A stretch of 64,000 nt of DNA from Actinomadura barringtoniae (lineage in GTDB: Bacteria; Actinomycetota; Actinomycetes; Streptosporangiales; Streptosporangiaceae): the NCBI RefSeq assembly GCF_017573505.1, contig NZ_JAGEOJ010000009.1:62001-126000 (forward strand), written 5' to 3'. Each line of letters starts with the position of its first letter. Position 1 is the stretch's first letter. Of the stretch, positions 1 through 8,223 are shown one piece after another. Below the pieces are notes generated by a model that was given only the letters and a program-made list of their open reading frames with translations, had not been told where the DNA came from and searched no databases. Made by a program: the position numbers and the translations under genes.

Positions 1-45
1 GTCCTTCATCTGCTGTTCGGGCGACACGTAGAACGGCATGGACAC
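1..45 (-). CDS. prcA: Proteasome alpha subunit PrcA, N-terminal fragment
   Basis: Only the first 15 codons lie in the window; the gene runs off the left edge. The minus strand reads GTG-TCC-ATG and gives MSMPFYVSPEQQMKD, which matches the start of actinobacterial 20S alpha subunits (PFYVSPEQ segment). The GTG at 45 is preceded by AAGGGA and begins 15 nt after the prcB stop, so the two genes should be cotranscribed and coexpressed, as usual for the alpha and beta rings. An ATG two codons later is a possible alternative start. The alpha subunit forms the outer rings that gate substrate entry and dock the Arc ATPase. Identity rests on 15 residues plus position next to prcB. Confidence 0.85.
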   Translation of the reverse strand, partial: MSMPFYVSPEQQMKD

Positions 46-60
46 CGGTCTGGATCCCTT

Positions 61-906
61 CTATCGCAGCGGGGCGGTCGGCCCGCCCGGCGAGTCGTAA
101 CGCCCGTCGACGACGGTCTGCGCCATGGCGCCCACCTCGTCCTCGCCGAGCCTGCGGTAACCGTCGGACGTCACCGTCGCCACCACCGGGAAGATCCGGC
201 GGGTGAGGTCGGGGCCCCCGGTCGCCGAGTCGTCGTCGGCCGCGTCGTACAGCGCCTGCACGCACGCCATCGCGGCGTCCTCGGCCGACAGCTCGGGGCG
301 GTAGAGCTTCTTCAGCGCGCCCCGGGCGAACACCGAGCCCGAGCCGATCGAGTAGAAGTCGCGCTCCTCGTAGCGGCCGCCCGCCGGGTCGTAGGAGAAG
401 ATCCGGCCCGCGTCGCGGTCCTCGTCGTAACCGGCGAACAGCGGCACGACCGCCAGCCCCTGCATCGCCATGGCCAGGTTGCCCCGGACCATCGTGGCGA
501 GGCGGTTGGCCTTGCCCTCCAGGGAGAGCGTGCGGCCCTCCATCTTCTCGTAGTGCTCGAGCTCGACCTGGAACAGCCGGACGATCTCGATGCCGATCCC
601 GGCCGTCCCGGCGATCGAGATCGCGGAGAACTCGTCGGCGCGGAACACCTTCTCGATGTCCCGCTGAGCGATCACGTTGCCCGCGGTCGCCCGCCGGTCC
701 CCCGCCATCACCACTCCGCCGGGGAAGGTCACGGCCACGATCGTCGTGCCGTGCGGGATCTCGTCACCCACCGGAGCCGCCGGTGGCGTGCGCCGCCCGG
801 GCAGCATTTCCGGGGAGTATCCCCCCAGGAAATCCGTGAACGAGGACGTGCCCGGGGTACCGAACAGCCCCGGCAGACGTCCTGTGTGCGATTCGTGGGA
901 CGCCAC
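61..906 (-). CDS. prcB: Proteasome beta subunit PrcB (catalytic)
   Basis: 281-residue 20S proteasome beta subunit, the proteolytic subunit that degrades pupylated proteins in the cytoplasm. A propeptide of about 60 residues (with SSFTDFLGGYSPEMLPGR, as in other actinobacteria) ends at ...PHG, and the mature chain begins TTIVAVTFPGGVVMAGDRR, so the N-terminal nucleophile threonine is present; the GDRR and conserved YDAADDDSATGGPD segments are also seen. I chose the GTG at 906 because GGAAGGAG lies 4-5 nt upstream; the ATG at 927 would overlap that Shine-Dalgarno. prcA follows after 15 nt. Unlike the usual contiguous pup-prcB-prcA order, a divergent gene separates prcB from pup here, so prcB probably has its own promoter. 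Confidence 0.97.
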   Translation of the reverse strand: MASHESHTGRLPGLFGTPGTSSFTDFLGGYSPEMLPGRRTPPAAPVGDEIPHGTTIVAVTFPGGVVMAGDRRATAGNVIAQRDIEKVFRADEFSAISIAGTAGIGIEIVRLFQVELEHYEKMEGRTLSLEGKANRLATMVRGNLAMAMQGLAVVPLFAGYDEDRDAGRIFSYDPAGGRYEERDFYSIGSGSVFARGALKKLYRPELSAEDAAMACVQALYDAADDDSATGGPDLTRRIFPVVATVTSDGYRRLGEDEVGAMAQTVVDGRYDSPGGPTAPLR

Positions 907-970
907 GCGACTCCTTCCCTCCACCATGGCGCCGGCTCCCCCTTCGAGCGCACCGGCGCGGACGGTTATG

Positions 971-976
971 ACCCTA
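971..976 (-). promoter_or_regulatory. Putative -10 element for prcBA
   Basis: TAGGGT on the minus strand, placing a transcription start near 964 and a 5' leader of about 58 nt before the prcB GTG. The same hexamer serves several other starts in this window. No convincing -35 was found. Inference from sequence only. Confidence 0.4.
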
Positions 977-1053
977 CTGTTCAAACGACGGCCACTGCAT
1001 GCTGCGTGATCCCTACCGTAGTCAGCCGAGGGCGAACCCTCGCTCGCGGCCAT

Positions 1054-1059
1054 TACGAT
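1054..1059 (+). promoter_or_regulatory. Putative -10 for leaderless gene at 1066
   Basis: TACGAT followed by 6 nt and then the GTG start at 1066. There is no Shine-Dalgarno sequence upstream of the start, which fits a leaderless transcript. Confidence 0.45.
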
Positions 1060-1065
1060 GGCGGC

Positions 1066-2571
1066 GTGGTGTGGGGATCGCCCGGCCCTCAGGGCCCGCA
1101 GCCCGGACGGCCGGGGTGGCCGAGCCCGCTCGGGCAGCCGACCTGGCCCAGCGCTCCCGGCCAGGTGCCCTGGAGCCGTCCGTACGTCGCGCAGCCGCCC
1201 GCGCAGGAGCCCGAGTGGCCCGAGCCGCCCCCCGAGGGCGACCCGTTCGCGGCCTCCGAGCACGAGACCCGGATCGCCGTCGGGAGCCCCTGGTGGCCCG
1301 GCGCCACGCCGCTGCAGCGCCAGCAGGCGCTCGTTCCCCGGCTGGTCGCCACGCCCGACCTCGCCTGGTGGCTGTACGGGGCGTGGGCGCGCTGGTACCG
1401 CTGGCATCCGGCCGACGGTCGCTGGTTCCCCGCCGCTCCCCCGCGTTCGGCCGCGGCACGCGAGGCGGCCGAGCCGATGCGGCCGGGCCTGACGCCGCCG
1501 CTGATCGCCGCCGAGATCCTGCCGACCGGGCCCGACTACGCCCAGGACTACGGCCCGCCGATGGCCGTGGTCGGCGAGCCGCCGCCCGGAGCGGTGTCCT
1601 ACCGGCTGAAGATGGTCATGTCGGAGGCCATGCAGGCGCCGCCGCAGGACTTCCCGCTCGGCTGGAACCACTTCCTGCACGGCACGCCGAGCACGGTCGC
1701 GGCGACCTGGAGCGCGATGCTGTGGTGCGCGTCGGTCCCGGTGTTCGACCCGGCCCTGGCGGGCGACCTGCTGGGCCTGTGGGAGCCGCACCTGGCCCCC
1801 GCGCCCGAGGGCGGGCGGCTGCGCTGGCTGGTCCCGCCGCCGCTGCACACGATCATCGGGCTGTACGCCGAGCGTTTGCGGGCGGGCCGGGCCGACGCCG
1901 CCGGCCAGCTCGTCCGGTGCATGGTGATGACCGCGCAGGCGATGCGGGACGATCCGCGCTTCCGCATCCGGGCCTCGGCGCTGCTGTCGATGATCGAGCC
2001 GATCCAGGCCAGCCCCGCCCTGGACAACCCCGCGCTCCCCTACGGCGACCAGGCCGTCGAGCGCGAGTGGCGGTCCCGCTGCGCCGCGCCGCTGCACGCC
2101 ACGCTCTTCGCCGACTCGGCTTTGGGTGAACGCTTCCAGCTGGCCTTCTACGACCTGGCCACGGCCCTGCTACCGCTGTGCGGCGATCCCGGGGCGCCGG
2201 ACTACCTGGAGCCGCGCCGGGCCGCCGTCGCGCTGCTGGCCGCCGACATGGCCGGTTACCGGCCCGATCTGGCCACTCCCGTCGGCGCGTGGCTCGATCC
2301 CGAGCTGCGCGCCCTGCTCGCCGAGATCCTCGGCGATCCCGCGCACGAGCTGCGCGGGCTCTGGCCGGCCGAGGGCCGGCTGCCGGAGGAGATCGCTCCC
2401 CCTCACCCCGAGGCCGCACTGGAGGCGCTCAGCGCCTCCGCCGCGGCCGGGATCGCCTGGACCCGCCTCACCGGCGGGATCCCCGTCCCCCCGGACGGCT
2501 TCGCCGTCGCCAACGCCCTGATCGCCCACCTGGACGCCCTCACGACGTCGGCGAACGACGACCCCGTCTAG
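1066..2571 (+). CDS. Hypothetical protein, Trp/Pro-rich N-terminus, divergent insert in the proteasome locus
   Basis: 501-residue protein that I do not recognise. Residues 1-70 are Gly/Pro/Trp-rich and probably disordered. Around residues 100-120 lies an aromatic cluster (WWLYGAWARWYRWHPADGRW). The rest is a soluble, Leu/Ala-rich, mainly helical chain with no evident catalytic motif, signal peptide or membrane segment. The reading frame stays open further upstream to 553, but that part is antisense to prcB; the GTG at 1066 is favoured because TACGAT lies 6 nt before it and codon usage changes there. It sits head-to-head with prcB and tail-to-tail with pup, so it splits the usual pup-prcB operon. 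Its position suggests, but does not show, a proteasome-related role. Confidence 0.75.
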   Translation: MVWGSPGPQGPQPGRPGWPSPLGQPTWPSAPGQVPWSRPYVAQPPAQEPEWPEPPPEGDPFAASEHETRIAVGSPWWPGATPLQRQQALVPRLVATPDLAWWLYGAWARWYRWHPADGRWFPAAPPRSAAAREAAEPMRPGLTPPLIAAEILPTGPDYAQDYGPPMAVVGEPPPGAVSYRLKMVMSEAMQAPPQDFPLGWNHFLHGTPSTVAATWSAMLWCASVPVFDPALAGDLLGLWEPHLAPAPEGGRLRWLVPPPLHTIIGLYAERLRAGRADAAGQLVRCMVMTAQAMRDDPRFRIRASALLSMIEPIQASPALDNPALPYGDQAVEREWRSRCAAPLHATLFADSALGERFQLAFYDLATALLPLCGDPGAPDYLEPRRAAVALLAADMAGYRPDLATPVGAWLDPELRALLAEILGDPAHELRGLWPAEGRLPEEIAPPHPEAALEALSASAAAGIAWTRLTGGIPVPPDGFAVANALIAHLDALTTSANDDPV

Positions 2572-2662
2572 TCCTTCGATCACCGCTGGTACAGCTGGTC
2601 CTGCGGCTACTGCTGGTACTGCTCTTACGGCCGCGTGCGGACCGGGCTCTGGAGAGACCCGG

Positions 2663-2872
2663 TCACTGGCCGCCCTTCTGAACGTAGGACCGCACGAACT
2701 CCTCGGCGTTCTCCTCGAGAACCTCGTCGATCTCGTCGAGAATGGCGTCGACGTCGTCGGTGAGCTTCTCCTGGCGTTCCTGAACGTCGCCCTCGGTCGC
2801 GGCCTGGGTCTCCTCGACCTCCTCGGTGCGGCGCGTGGTCTGCTTCTGACCGCCGGTGTCCTTCGTGGCCAT
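2663..2872 (-). CDS. pup: Prokaryotic ubiquitin-like protein Pup
   Basis: 69-residue Pup, the protein tag that is ligated to lysines of substrates to send them to the proteasome. The sequence is acidic with the conserved central DDVDAILDEIDEVLEENAEEFV helix region that binds the Arc coiled coil, and ends VQKGGQ. The C-terminal Gln means it must be deamidated by Dop to Glu before PafA can attach it. Start ATG at 2872 follows GGAGGTACGGG. It lies 243 nt downstream of dop on the same strand. The ligase gene pafA is not in this window; in relatives it lies beyond prcA. Confidence 0.98.
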   Translation of the reverse strand: MATKDTGGQKQTTRRTEEVEETQAATEGDVQERQEKLTDDVDAILDEIDEVLEENAEEFVRSYVQKGGQ

Positions 2873-2902
2873 CCCGTACCTCCACTCCTGCCGGTGCCCC
2901 CA

Positions 2903-2908
2903 ACCCTA
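2903..2908 (-). promoter_or_regulatory. Putative -10 element for pup
   Basis: TAGGGT on the minus strand, about 30 nt before the pup ATG, which would give a roughly 23-nt leader carrying the GGAGGT Shine-Dalgarno. It would let pup be transcribed separately from dop. No clear -35. Confidence 0.4.
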
Positions 2909-3115
2909 TCTCCGATCACCGACGGCGAGCGGACATCGCGGTCCGTTTCACCACCTTCGACAGCGCGGGGGGCCTGCCGAGGTTATCGCCCGTCCGCCAA
3001 CCCCTGAAACGGGCAAACCGGTCACGAATGCGCTGCGGCCCCTGAAGGCCCAGATGGCCTTCAGAAGACGCCTTGACCAGGAGGACCACCGGCGGGCGGC
3101 CCTGACCCGCTCAGG

Positions 3116-4633
3116 TCAGCTCTGGCCGGTCAGTACGGCCACCAGGTCGGCGGCTGTACGACAGCGGTCCAGGAGGGGCCCCACGTGCTGCTTGGTGCCG
3201 CGCAGGGGCTCCAGGGTCGGCACGCGCTGCAGGGACTCGCGGCCCGGGACGTCGAATATCACCGAGTCCCACGACGCCGCGGCGACCGAGTCGGCGTACT
3301 GGCGCAGGCAACGGCCGCGGAAGTAGGCCCTGGTGTCCTCGGGCGGGTCCTCGATGGCCGTCTGGACCTGCTCCTCGGTGACGACCCGCTCGATCCGGTC
3401 GCGGGCCACCAGGCGGTTGTAGAGGCCCTTGTCGGGGCGTACGTCGGAGTACTGCAGGTCGACCAGCTGCAGGCGCGGGTGCGACCAGTCCAGGCCGTCG
3501 CGGCTGCGGTAGCCCTCCAGCAGCTCCAGCTTGGCCACCCAGTCCAGCTCGCGCGACAGCTGCATCGGGTCCTCGCCGAGCCGGTGCAGCACCGACTCCC
3601 ACCGGTCCAGGACGTCCTTGGTCATCTCGTCCACGTCGGCGCCGAAGCGGTCCTCGACGTACTTGCGGGACTGCTCCAGGTACTCCATCTGCAACTGGAC
3701 GGCGGTCATCTTGCGGCCGTCGCGCAGCGTCAGCAGGTGCTTGCAGCTCGGGTCGTGCGAGACCGCCCGCAGCGAGGCGACCGGCATGTCGACCGACAGG
3801 TCCACGGTGAGGAACGAGTCCTCGATCATGGCCAGCACCAGCGCGGTCGTGCCGAGCTTGAGGTAGGTCGACACCTCGCTCATGTTGGCGTCGCCAATGA
3901 TCACGTGCAGCCGGCGGTACTTCTCGGGGTCGGCGTGCGGCTCGTCGCGGGTGTTGATGATCGGGCGCTTGAGGGTGGTCTCCAGCCCGACCTCGACCTC
4001 GAAGAAGTCGGCGCGCTGGCTGATCTGGAACCCGTCGCCGCGCCCGTCCACGCCGATGCCGACCCGGCCGGCGCCCGCGACGACCTGCCGCGAGACGAAG
4101 AACGGGGTGAGATGGCGGACGACGTCGGCGAACGGCGTCTCCCGCTTCATCAGGTAGTTCTCGTGGCACCCGTAGGAGGCGCCCTTGTTGTCGGTGTTGT
4201 TCTTGTAGAGCTGGATCGGGTGCGTGCCCGGGACCATCGCGGCGCGCTGGGCCGCGTCGGCCATCACGCGCTCGCCGGCCTTGTCCCAGATCACCGCGTC
4301 GCGCGGGTTGGTGCACTCGGGCGCGGAGTACTCCGGGTGCGCGTGGTCGACGTACAGCCGCGCGCCGTTGGTCAGGATCACGTTGGCGAGGCCCAGGTCC
4401 TCGTCGGTCAGCTGGGTCGGGTCGGCCACCTCCCGGGCGAGGTCGAACCCGCGGGCGTCCCGCAGCGGGTTCTCCTCCTCGAAGTCCCAGCGGGCCCGCC
4501 TGGCCCGTGCCGCAGAAGCCGCCAGGTAGGCGTTGACGACCTGAGAGGAGGTCACCATCGCGTTGGCCCCTGGCTGACCGGGTACGGAGATGCCGTACTC
4601 GGTCTCGATGCCCATCACCCGCCGAACACTCAT
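3116..4633 (-). CDS. dop: Pup deamidase/depupylase Dop
   Basis: 505-residue enzyme of the carboxylate-amine ligase (glutamine-synthetase-like) family. It deamidates the C-terminal Gln of Pup and removes Pup from substrates, using ATP as cofactor. The N-terminus has MGIETEYGISVPG, and the catalytic segment NGARLYVDHAHPEYSAPE is present with the nucleophilic Asp. The insertion before it (about residues 40-85, Arg/Ala and acidic) corresponds to the Dop loop, which PafA lacks, so this is Dop and not the ligase. The ATG at 4633 overlaps the stop of the upstream acyltransferase gene by ATGA, so it is translationally coupled to that gene; pup follows after 243 nt. Confidence 0.95.
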   Translation of the reverse strand: MSVRRVMGIETEYGISVPGQPGANAMVTSSQVVNAYLAASAARARRARWDFEEENPLRDARGFDLAREVADPTQLTDEDLGLANVILTNGARLYVDHAHPEYSAPECTNPRDAVIWDKAGERVMADAAQRAAMVPGTHPIQLYKNNTDNKGASYGCHENYLMKRETPFADVVRHLTPFFVSRQVVAGAGRVGIGVDGRGDGFQISQRADFFEVEVGLETTLKRPIINTRDEPHADPEKYRRLHVIIGDANMSEVSTYLKLGTTALVLAMIEDSFLTVDLSVDMPVASLRAVSHDPSCKHLLTLRDGRKMTAVQLQMEYLEQSRKYVEDRFGADVDEMTKDVLDRWESVLHRLGEDPMQLSRELDWVAKLELLEGYRSRDGLDWSHPRLQLVDLQYSDVRPDKGLYNRLVARDRIERVVTEEQVQTAIEDPPEDTRAYFRGRCLRQYADSVAAASWDSVIFDVPGRESLQRVPTLEPLRGTKQHVGPLLDRCRTAADLVAVLTGQS

Positions 4634-5970
4634 ATCGTCGAGCCTATCGGGGCGGACGGGGTGGAGCCATGGGGCTCCTCACCAGGTTCTGTCAGGGCCC
4701 GCGCTGACGGGGTCAGGGCCCCCGAATCGCCCGCCGACGGCGTGTCGCCCGCCGATTCCGCCGCGGCCCCCGTCTTCTCCCGTGCCTGGTCAGGCTCGGG
4801 GTGCCCGTTCAGCGGCGCGGCCAAGCCCCCGGCGGCCTGCTCGGAGGGCTGTGCGCGGCGCCCGCGAGGGCGGCCAGGGTCGGTCGCGGTGAGCCGGGCG
4901 AACGAGTCGCGCAGGCGCGGCTTCAGCCACTCCGACAGCGGCACCTCGACGATCCGGTGGATCAGGTAGGCGGCCAGCAGCACGATCGCGATGATCAGCA
5001 GGGTGGCGGCCCAGAGCGGCATCCGCGGGTAGATCGTGTGCGCGATCGGCGGCGCCACCTCGTAGTGGATCAGGTAGGTCGGGTAGGTCAGCGCGCCCAG
5101 CGTCGCGAAGTGGCGCCAGCGCAGCCAGCCGAGCTTGCCGGTGGCGACCAGGCCCATCACCACGTACAGCAGCGTGATGATGATCGCGACCGCCGGCCAG
5201 GCGTCGGAGGGGGCGACGTTGTAGGGCTTGTCGGTGGCGGCGGGCAGCGCGTAGCGCATCGAGCAGGCCCAGGAGAACGCGGCGAAGCCCCACAGCAGCA
5301 GCGACTGGCCGAAGCGGTGGATCAGGAAGAACGCCATCCCGCCGATGAAGTAGGGCGCGAACTCGGGGATCAGCACACTCTGCAGCAGGTCGTTCCCGCT
5401 CTCGTGAGCGAAGATCGCCAGCACCGTCCAGCTGGACATGAACGTGACGCAGCGCTGGTAGGTCACCCCGGCCAGCACCAGGAGCGAGATCAGCGCGTAG
5501 AAGTGCATCTCGGCCCACAGCGTCCAGAAGACGCCGCTGACGTTCCGGATGCCCATCCCCTGCTGGAACATCGTCAGGTTCGGGATGATCTGGTCGGGCT
5601 TGCCCCTGCCCTCGCCGGTGGCCAGGTAGAGGCCGCCGATGAGCAGGACGGCGAACCAGTACGCCGGATAGAGCCTGATGATGCGCGACACCGCGAAATC
5701 GGCCATCGACCGGCCCCACACGCTCATCAGGATGACGAAGCCGCTGATGAGGAAGAAGAGCTCGACGCCCATGAAGCCGAACTGGGTCAGCGCCGTCATC
5801 GGGCGGGGGAACAGCTCCCGCGCCGTCTCACCCTTCCAGGGGCCGCCGAGCGTGCCCGTGTAGTGGTAGAGCACCACGGCCAGCGCCGCGATGAACCGCA
5901 GCAGGTCGACTTCGTGCAACCGCACCCGTCGGGCGGGCCGAGGGGGCGCGGCTTGAGCATCTCCAGACAT
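4630..5970 (-). CDS. Acyltransferase 3 family membrane protein
   Basis: 446-residue integral membrane acyltransferase (OafA/acyltransferase-3 family), which transfers acyl groups to sugars, glycolipids or other envelope molecules. About ten hydrophobic helices are visible; the family signature LLRFIAALAVVLYHY near residue 20 carries the catalytic His-Tyr region, and MGVELFFLISGFVI is the conserved second segment. The C-terminal 80 residues are a cytoplasmic Pro/Ala/Glu-rich tail. The start at ATG 5970 is chosen because TAGGCT lies 8 nt upstream (leaderless); an in-frame GTG at 6027 has no support. ATGA overlap with dop suggests an acyltransferase-dop operon. The substrate cannot be told from sequence, and a link to the proteasome is unclear. 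Confidence 0.88.
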   Translation of the reverse strand: MSGDAQAAPPRPARRVRLHEVDLLRFIAALAVVLYHYTGTLGGPWKGETARELFPRPMTALTQFGFMGVELFFLISGFVILMSVWGRSMADFAVSRIIRLYPAYWFAVLLIGGLYLATGEGRGKPDQIIPNLTMFQQGMGIRNVSGVFWTLWAEMHFYALISLLVLAGVTYQRCVTFMSSWTVLAIFAHESGNDLLQSVLIPEFAPYFIGGMAFFLIHRFGQSLLLWGFAAFSWACSMRYALPAATDKPYNVAPSDAWPAVAIIITLLYVVMGLVATGKLGWLRWRHFATLGALTYPTYLIHYEVAPPIAHTIYPRMPLWAATLLIIAIVLLAAYLIHRIVEVPLSEWLKPRLRDSFARLTATDPGRPRGRRAQPSEQAAGGLAAPLNGHPEPDQAREKTGAAAESAGDTPSAGDSGALTPSARALTEPGEEPHGSTPSAPIGSTI

Positions 5971-5978
5971 TGGGGACG

Positions 5979-5984
5979 AGCCTA
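5979..5984 (-). promoter_or_regulatory. Putative -10 for leaderless acyltransferase-dop transcript
   Basis: TAGGCT on the minus strand, 8 nt before ATG 5970, with no Shine-Dalgarno between them. Confidence 0.45.
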
Positions 5985-6090
5985 AAGGACACGTTGCCCC
6001 CCTTTGACCATTTCCTAGGGAACTCACAGCCGCGAGTCGCGCACATCACGACAAAGCCGCCGCGGGGACTTCCGCCTGCCGAAAGAGAAA

Positions 6091-6119
6091 CGGCGGCCAC
6101 CCGGAATGGGTGACCGCCG
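6091..6119 (-). terminator. Intrinsic terminator of arc
   Basis: 12-bp stem (6091-6102 with 6108-6119, one G-U pair) and a 5-nt loop just past the arc stop. On the minus strand it is followed by TTTCTCTTTC, a good T-rich tail. Confidence 0.85.
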
Positions 6120-6134
6120 CCTCCGACGTACGAA

Positions 6135-7898
6135 CTACAGGTACTGACCGGTGTTGGCGACCGTATCGATGGAACGGCCGGCCTCGGCGCCCTTGGTTCC
6201 GGAGACGAGCGTGCGGATGTAGACGATCCGCTCGCCCTTCTTGCCGGAGATCCGGGCCCAGTCGTCGGGGTTGGTGGTGTTCGGCAGGTCCTCGTTCTCG
6301 CTGAACTCATCGACGCAGGCGGCGAGCAGGTGGGCCACCCGCATCCCCTTCTGGCCGGTGTCGAGGAACTGCTTGATGGCCATCTTCTTGGCCCGGTCGA
6401 CGATGTTCTGGATCATCGCCCCGGAGTTGAAGTCCTTGAAGTACAGGACCTCCTTGTCACCGTTGGCGTAGGTGACCTCCAGGAACCGGTTCTCCTCCGT
6501 CTCGGTGTACATCCGCTCGACGGTCCGCTGGATCATGGCGGCGACCGTCGCGTCACCGGACCCGCCGTTCTCCTTCAGGTCGTCGGGGTGCAACGGCAGA
6601 CCGGTGAGGATGTACTTGGAGAAGATGTCCTTGGCCGCCTCGGCGTCCGGGCGCTCGATCTTGATCTTCACATCGAGGCGTCCCGGGCGCAGGATGGCCG
6701 GGTCGATCATGTCCTCCCGGTTGGAGGCACCGATCACGATGACGTTCTCCAGGCCCTCGACGCCGTCGATCTCGCTCAGCAGCTGCGGAACGATGGTGTT
6801 CTCGACGTCGGAGGACACGCCGGAGCCGCGGGTACGGAAGATCGAGTCCATCTCGTCGAAGAACACGATCACCGGGGTGCCGGCCGAGGCCTTCTCCCGG
6901 GCCCGCTGGAAGACCAGGCGGATGTGCCGCTCGGTCTCGCCGACGTACTTGTTCAGGAGCTCGGGGCCCTTGATGTTGAGGAAGAAGCTCTTGCCCTCTT
7001 CGCCGGTCTTCTCGGAGACCTTCTTGGCCAGCGAGTTGGCGACCGCCTTGGCGATGAGCGTCTTGCCGCAGCCGGGGGGCCCGTACAGCAGCACGCCCTT
7101 GGGGGGACGCAGCTGGTGCTCGCGGAACAGGTCCGCGTGCAGATAGGGGAGCTCGACGGCGTCGCGGATCATTTCGATCTGCGACCCCAGCCCGCCGATC
7201 TCGTCGTAGGAGATGTCCGGGACCTCTTCGAGGACCAGCTCCTCGACCTCGGCCTTGTGGATCTTCTCGTAGGCGTATCCGGACCTGGACTCGAGCATCA
7301 GCGAGTCGCCCGCCCTGAGGGGGACGCCGCGCAGCGGCTCGGCGAGCTTGATCACGCGCTCCTCGTCGGCGTGCGCGATCACCAGGGCCCGTTCGCCGTC
7401 GTCGAAGAGCTCCTTGAGCATGACGACCTCGCCCTGCTCCTCGAACTCCAGTGCCTCGACGACGTTGAGCGCCTCGTTGAGCATGACCTCCTGGCCGCGC
7501 TTCAGCTCGTCGACCTCGACCGCGGGGCTGACGTTCACCCGCAGCTTCCGGCCTCCGGTGAAGATGTCGACCGTTCCATCGTCGCGTGCCTCCAGGAAGA
7601 CCCCGAAGCCGGACGGCGGTTGAGCGAGCCTGTCGACCTCCTCCTTGAGCGCCACGATCTGTTCGCGAGCCTCTTTGAGGGTCGCTACGAGACGCTCGTT
7701 CTGACCCGTTACGGCGGCAAGGTTGGCCTGCGCCTCATGGAGTCGTTCTTCCAGAACACGTACTTGGCGCGGGGATTCCGCGAGCTTCCGGCGCAGCACG
7801 GAGATCTCCTCCTCCAGGAAGGACACCTGCGTTTGGAGGTCCCTAACCTCCTTGTCGTGCTGCGCCCTGCGCGCCCCAGCATCGTCACGAGCGGCCAC
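6135..7898 (-). CDS. arc: Proteasome-associated AAA+ ATPase Arc/Mpa
   Basis: 587-residue ring-forming ATPase that recognises Pup, unfolds tagged proteins and feeds them to the 20S core. An N-terminal coiled coil (about residues 10-80) is the Pup-binding part; OB-fold domains follow (about 95-230), then the AAA+ module with Walker A GPPGCGKT, Walker B VIVFFDEMDS and the second region of homology. It ends NTGQYL; the penultimate Tyr is the conserved tail that docks into PrcA pockets. GTG start at 7898 has GAGGAGGT upstream. It has its own promoter and terminator, so it is monocistronic, lying between trmI and the acyltransferase-dop pair. Confidence 0.98.
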   Translation of the reverse strand: MAARDDAGARRAQHDKEVRDLQTQVSFLEEEISVLRRKLAESPRQVRVLEERLHEAQANLAAVTGQNERLVATLKEAREQIVALKEEVDRLAQPPSGFGVFLEARDDGTVDIFTGGRKLRVNVSPAVEVDELKRGQEVMLNEALNVVEALEFEEQGEVVMLKELFDDGERALVIAHADEERVIKLAEPLRGVPLRAGDSLMLESRSGYAYEKIHKAEVEELVLEEVPDISYDEIGGLGSQIEMIRDAVELPYLHADLFREHQLRPPKGVLLYGPPGCGKTLIAKAVANSLAKKVSEKTGEEGKSFFLNIKGPELLNKYVGETERHIRLVFQRAREKASAGTPVIVFFDEMDSIFRTRGSGVSSDVENTIVPQLLSEIDGVEGLENVIVIGASNREDMIDPAILRPGRLDVKIKIERPDAEAAKDIFSKYILTGLPLHPDDLKENGGSGDATVAAMIQRTVERMYTETEENRFLEVTYANGDKEVLYFKDFNSGAMIQNIVDRAKKMAIKQFLDTGQKGMRVAHLLAACVDEFSENEDLPNTTNPDDWARISGKKGERIVYIRTLVSGTKGAEAGRSIDTVANTGQYL

Positions 7899-7940
7899 GC
7901 CCCGTCACCTCCTCACGAAGAGAGCCGACGACCTACTGAG

Positions 7941-7969
7941 ACCCTACCTATCTGGAGGGCTTCCGTAAC
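7941..7969 (-). promoter_or_regulatory. Putative arc promoter
   Basis: On the minus strand TTACGG, 16 nt, TAGGGT (7946-7941), which predicts a start near 7934 and a 36-nt leader with the GGAGGT site. The gene-free stretch 7899-8223 also holds a 13-nt odd palindrome AGCAAA-G-TTTGCT (8099-8111) and a 16-nt GC palindrome (8193-8208). Confidence 0.45.
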
Positions 7970-8223
7970 CTGCCCATTCGGTACTCGTGTCGTACGGGAC
8001 CGATCACTCCCGGCCGGAACCCCTCGCCAAGTGGGCACAGAGAATCCTCCATGGCGGGCGAAAAACAGCGAAATTCCCGGCGCGCCCCCGCGCAGTGAAG
8101 CAAAGTTTGCTGATTACGGCCCTGCCCGAAGCCGCGTTCGAGGGCCACGCACGCTAGGTGAAATCGTTGTTACGACCCGCGCGTCGTCCCCGGGCGCGGG
8201 CCCGCGCCGCCCGAAAGTGTGAT

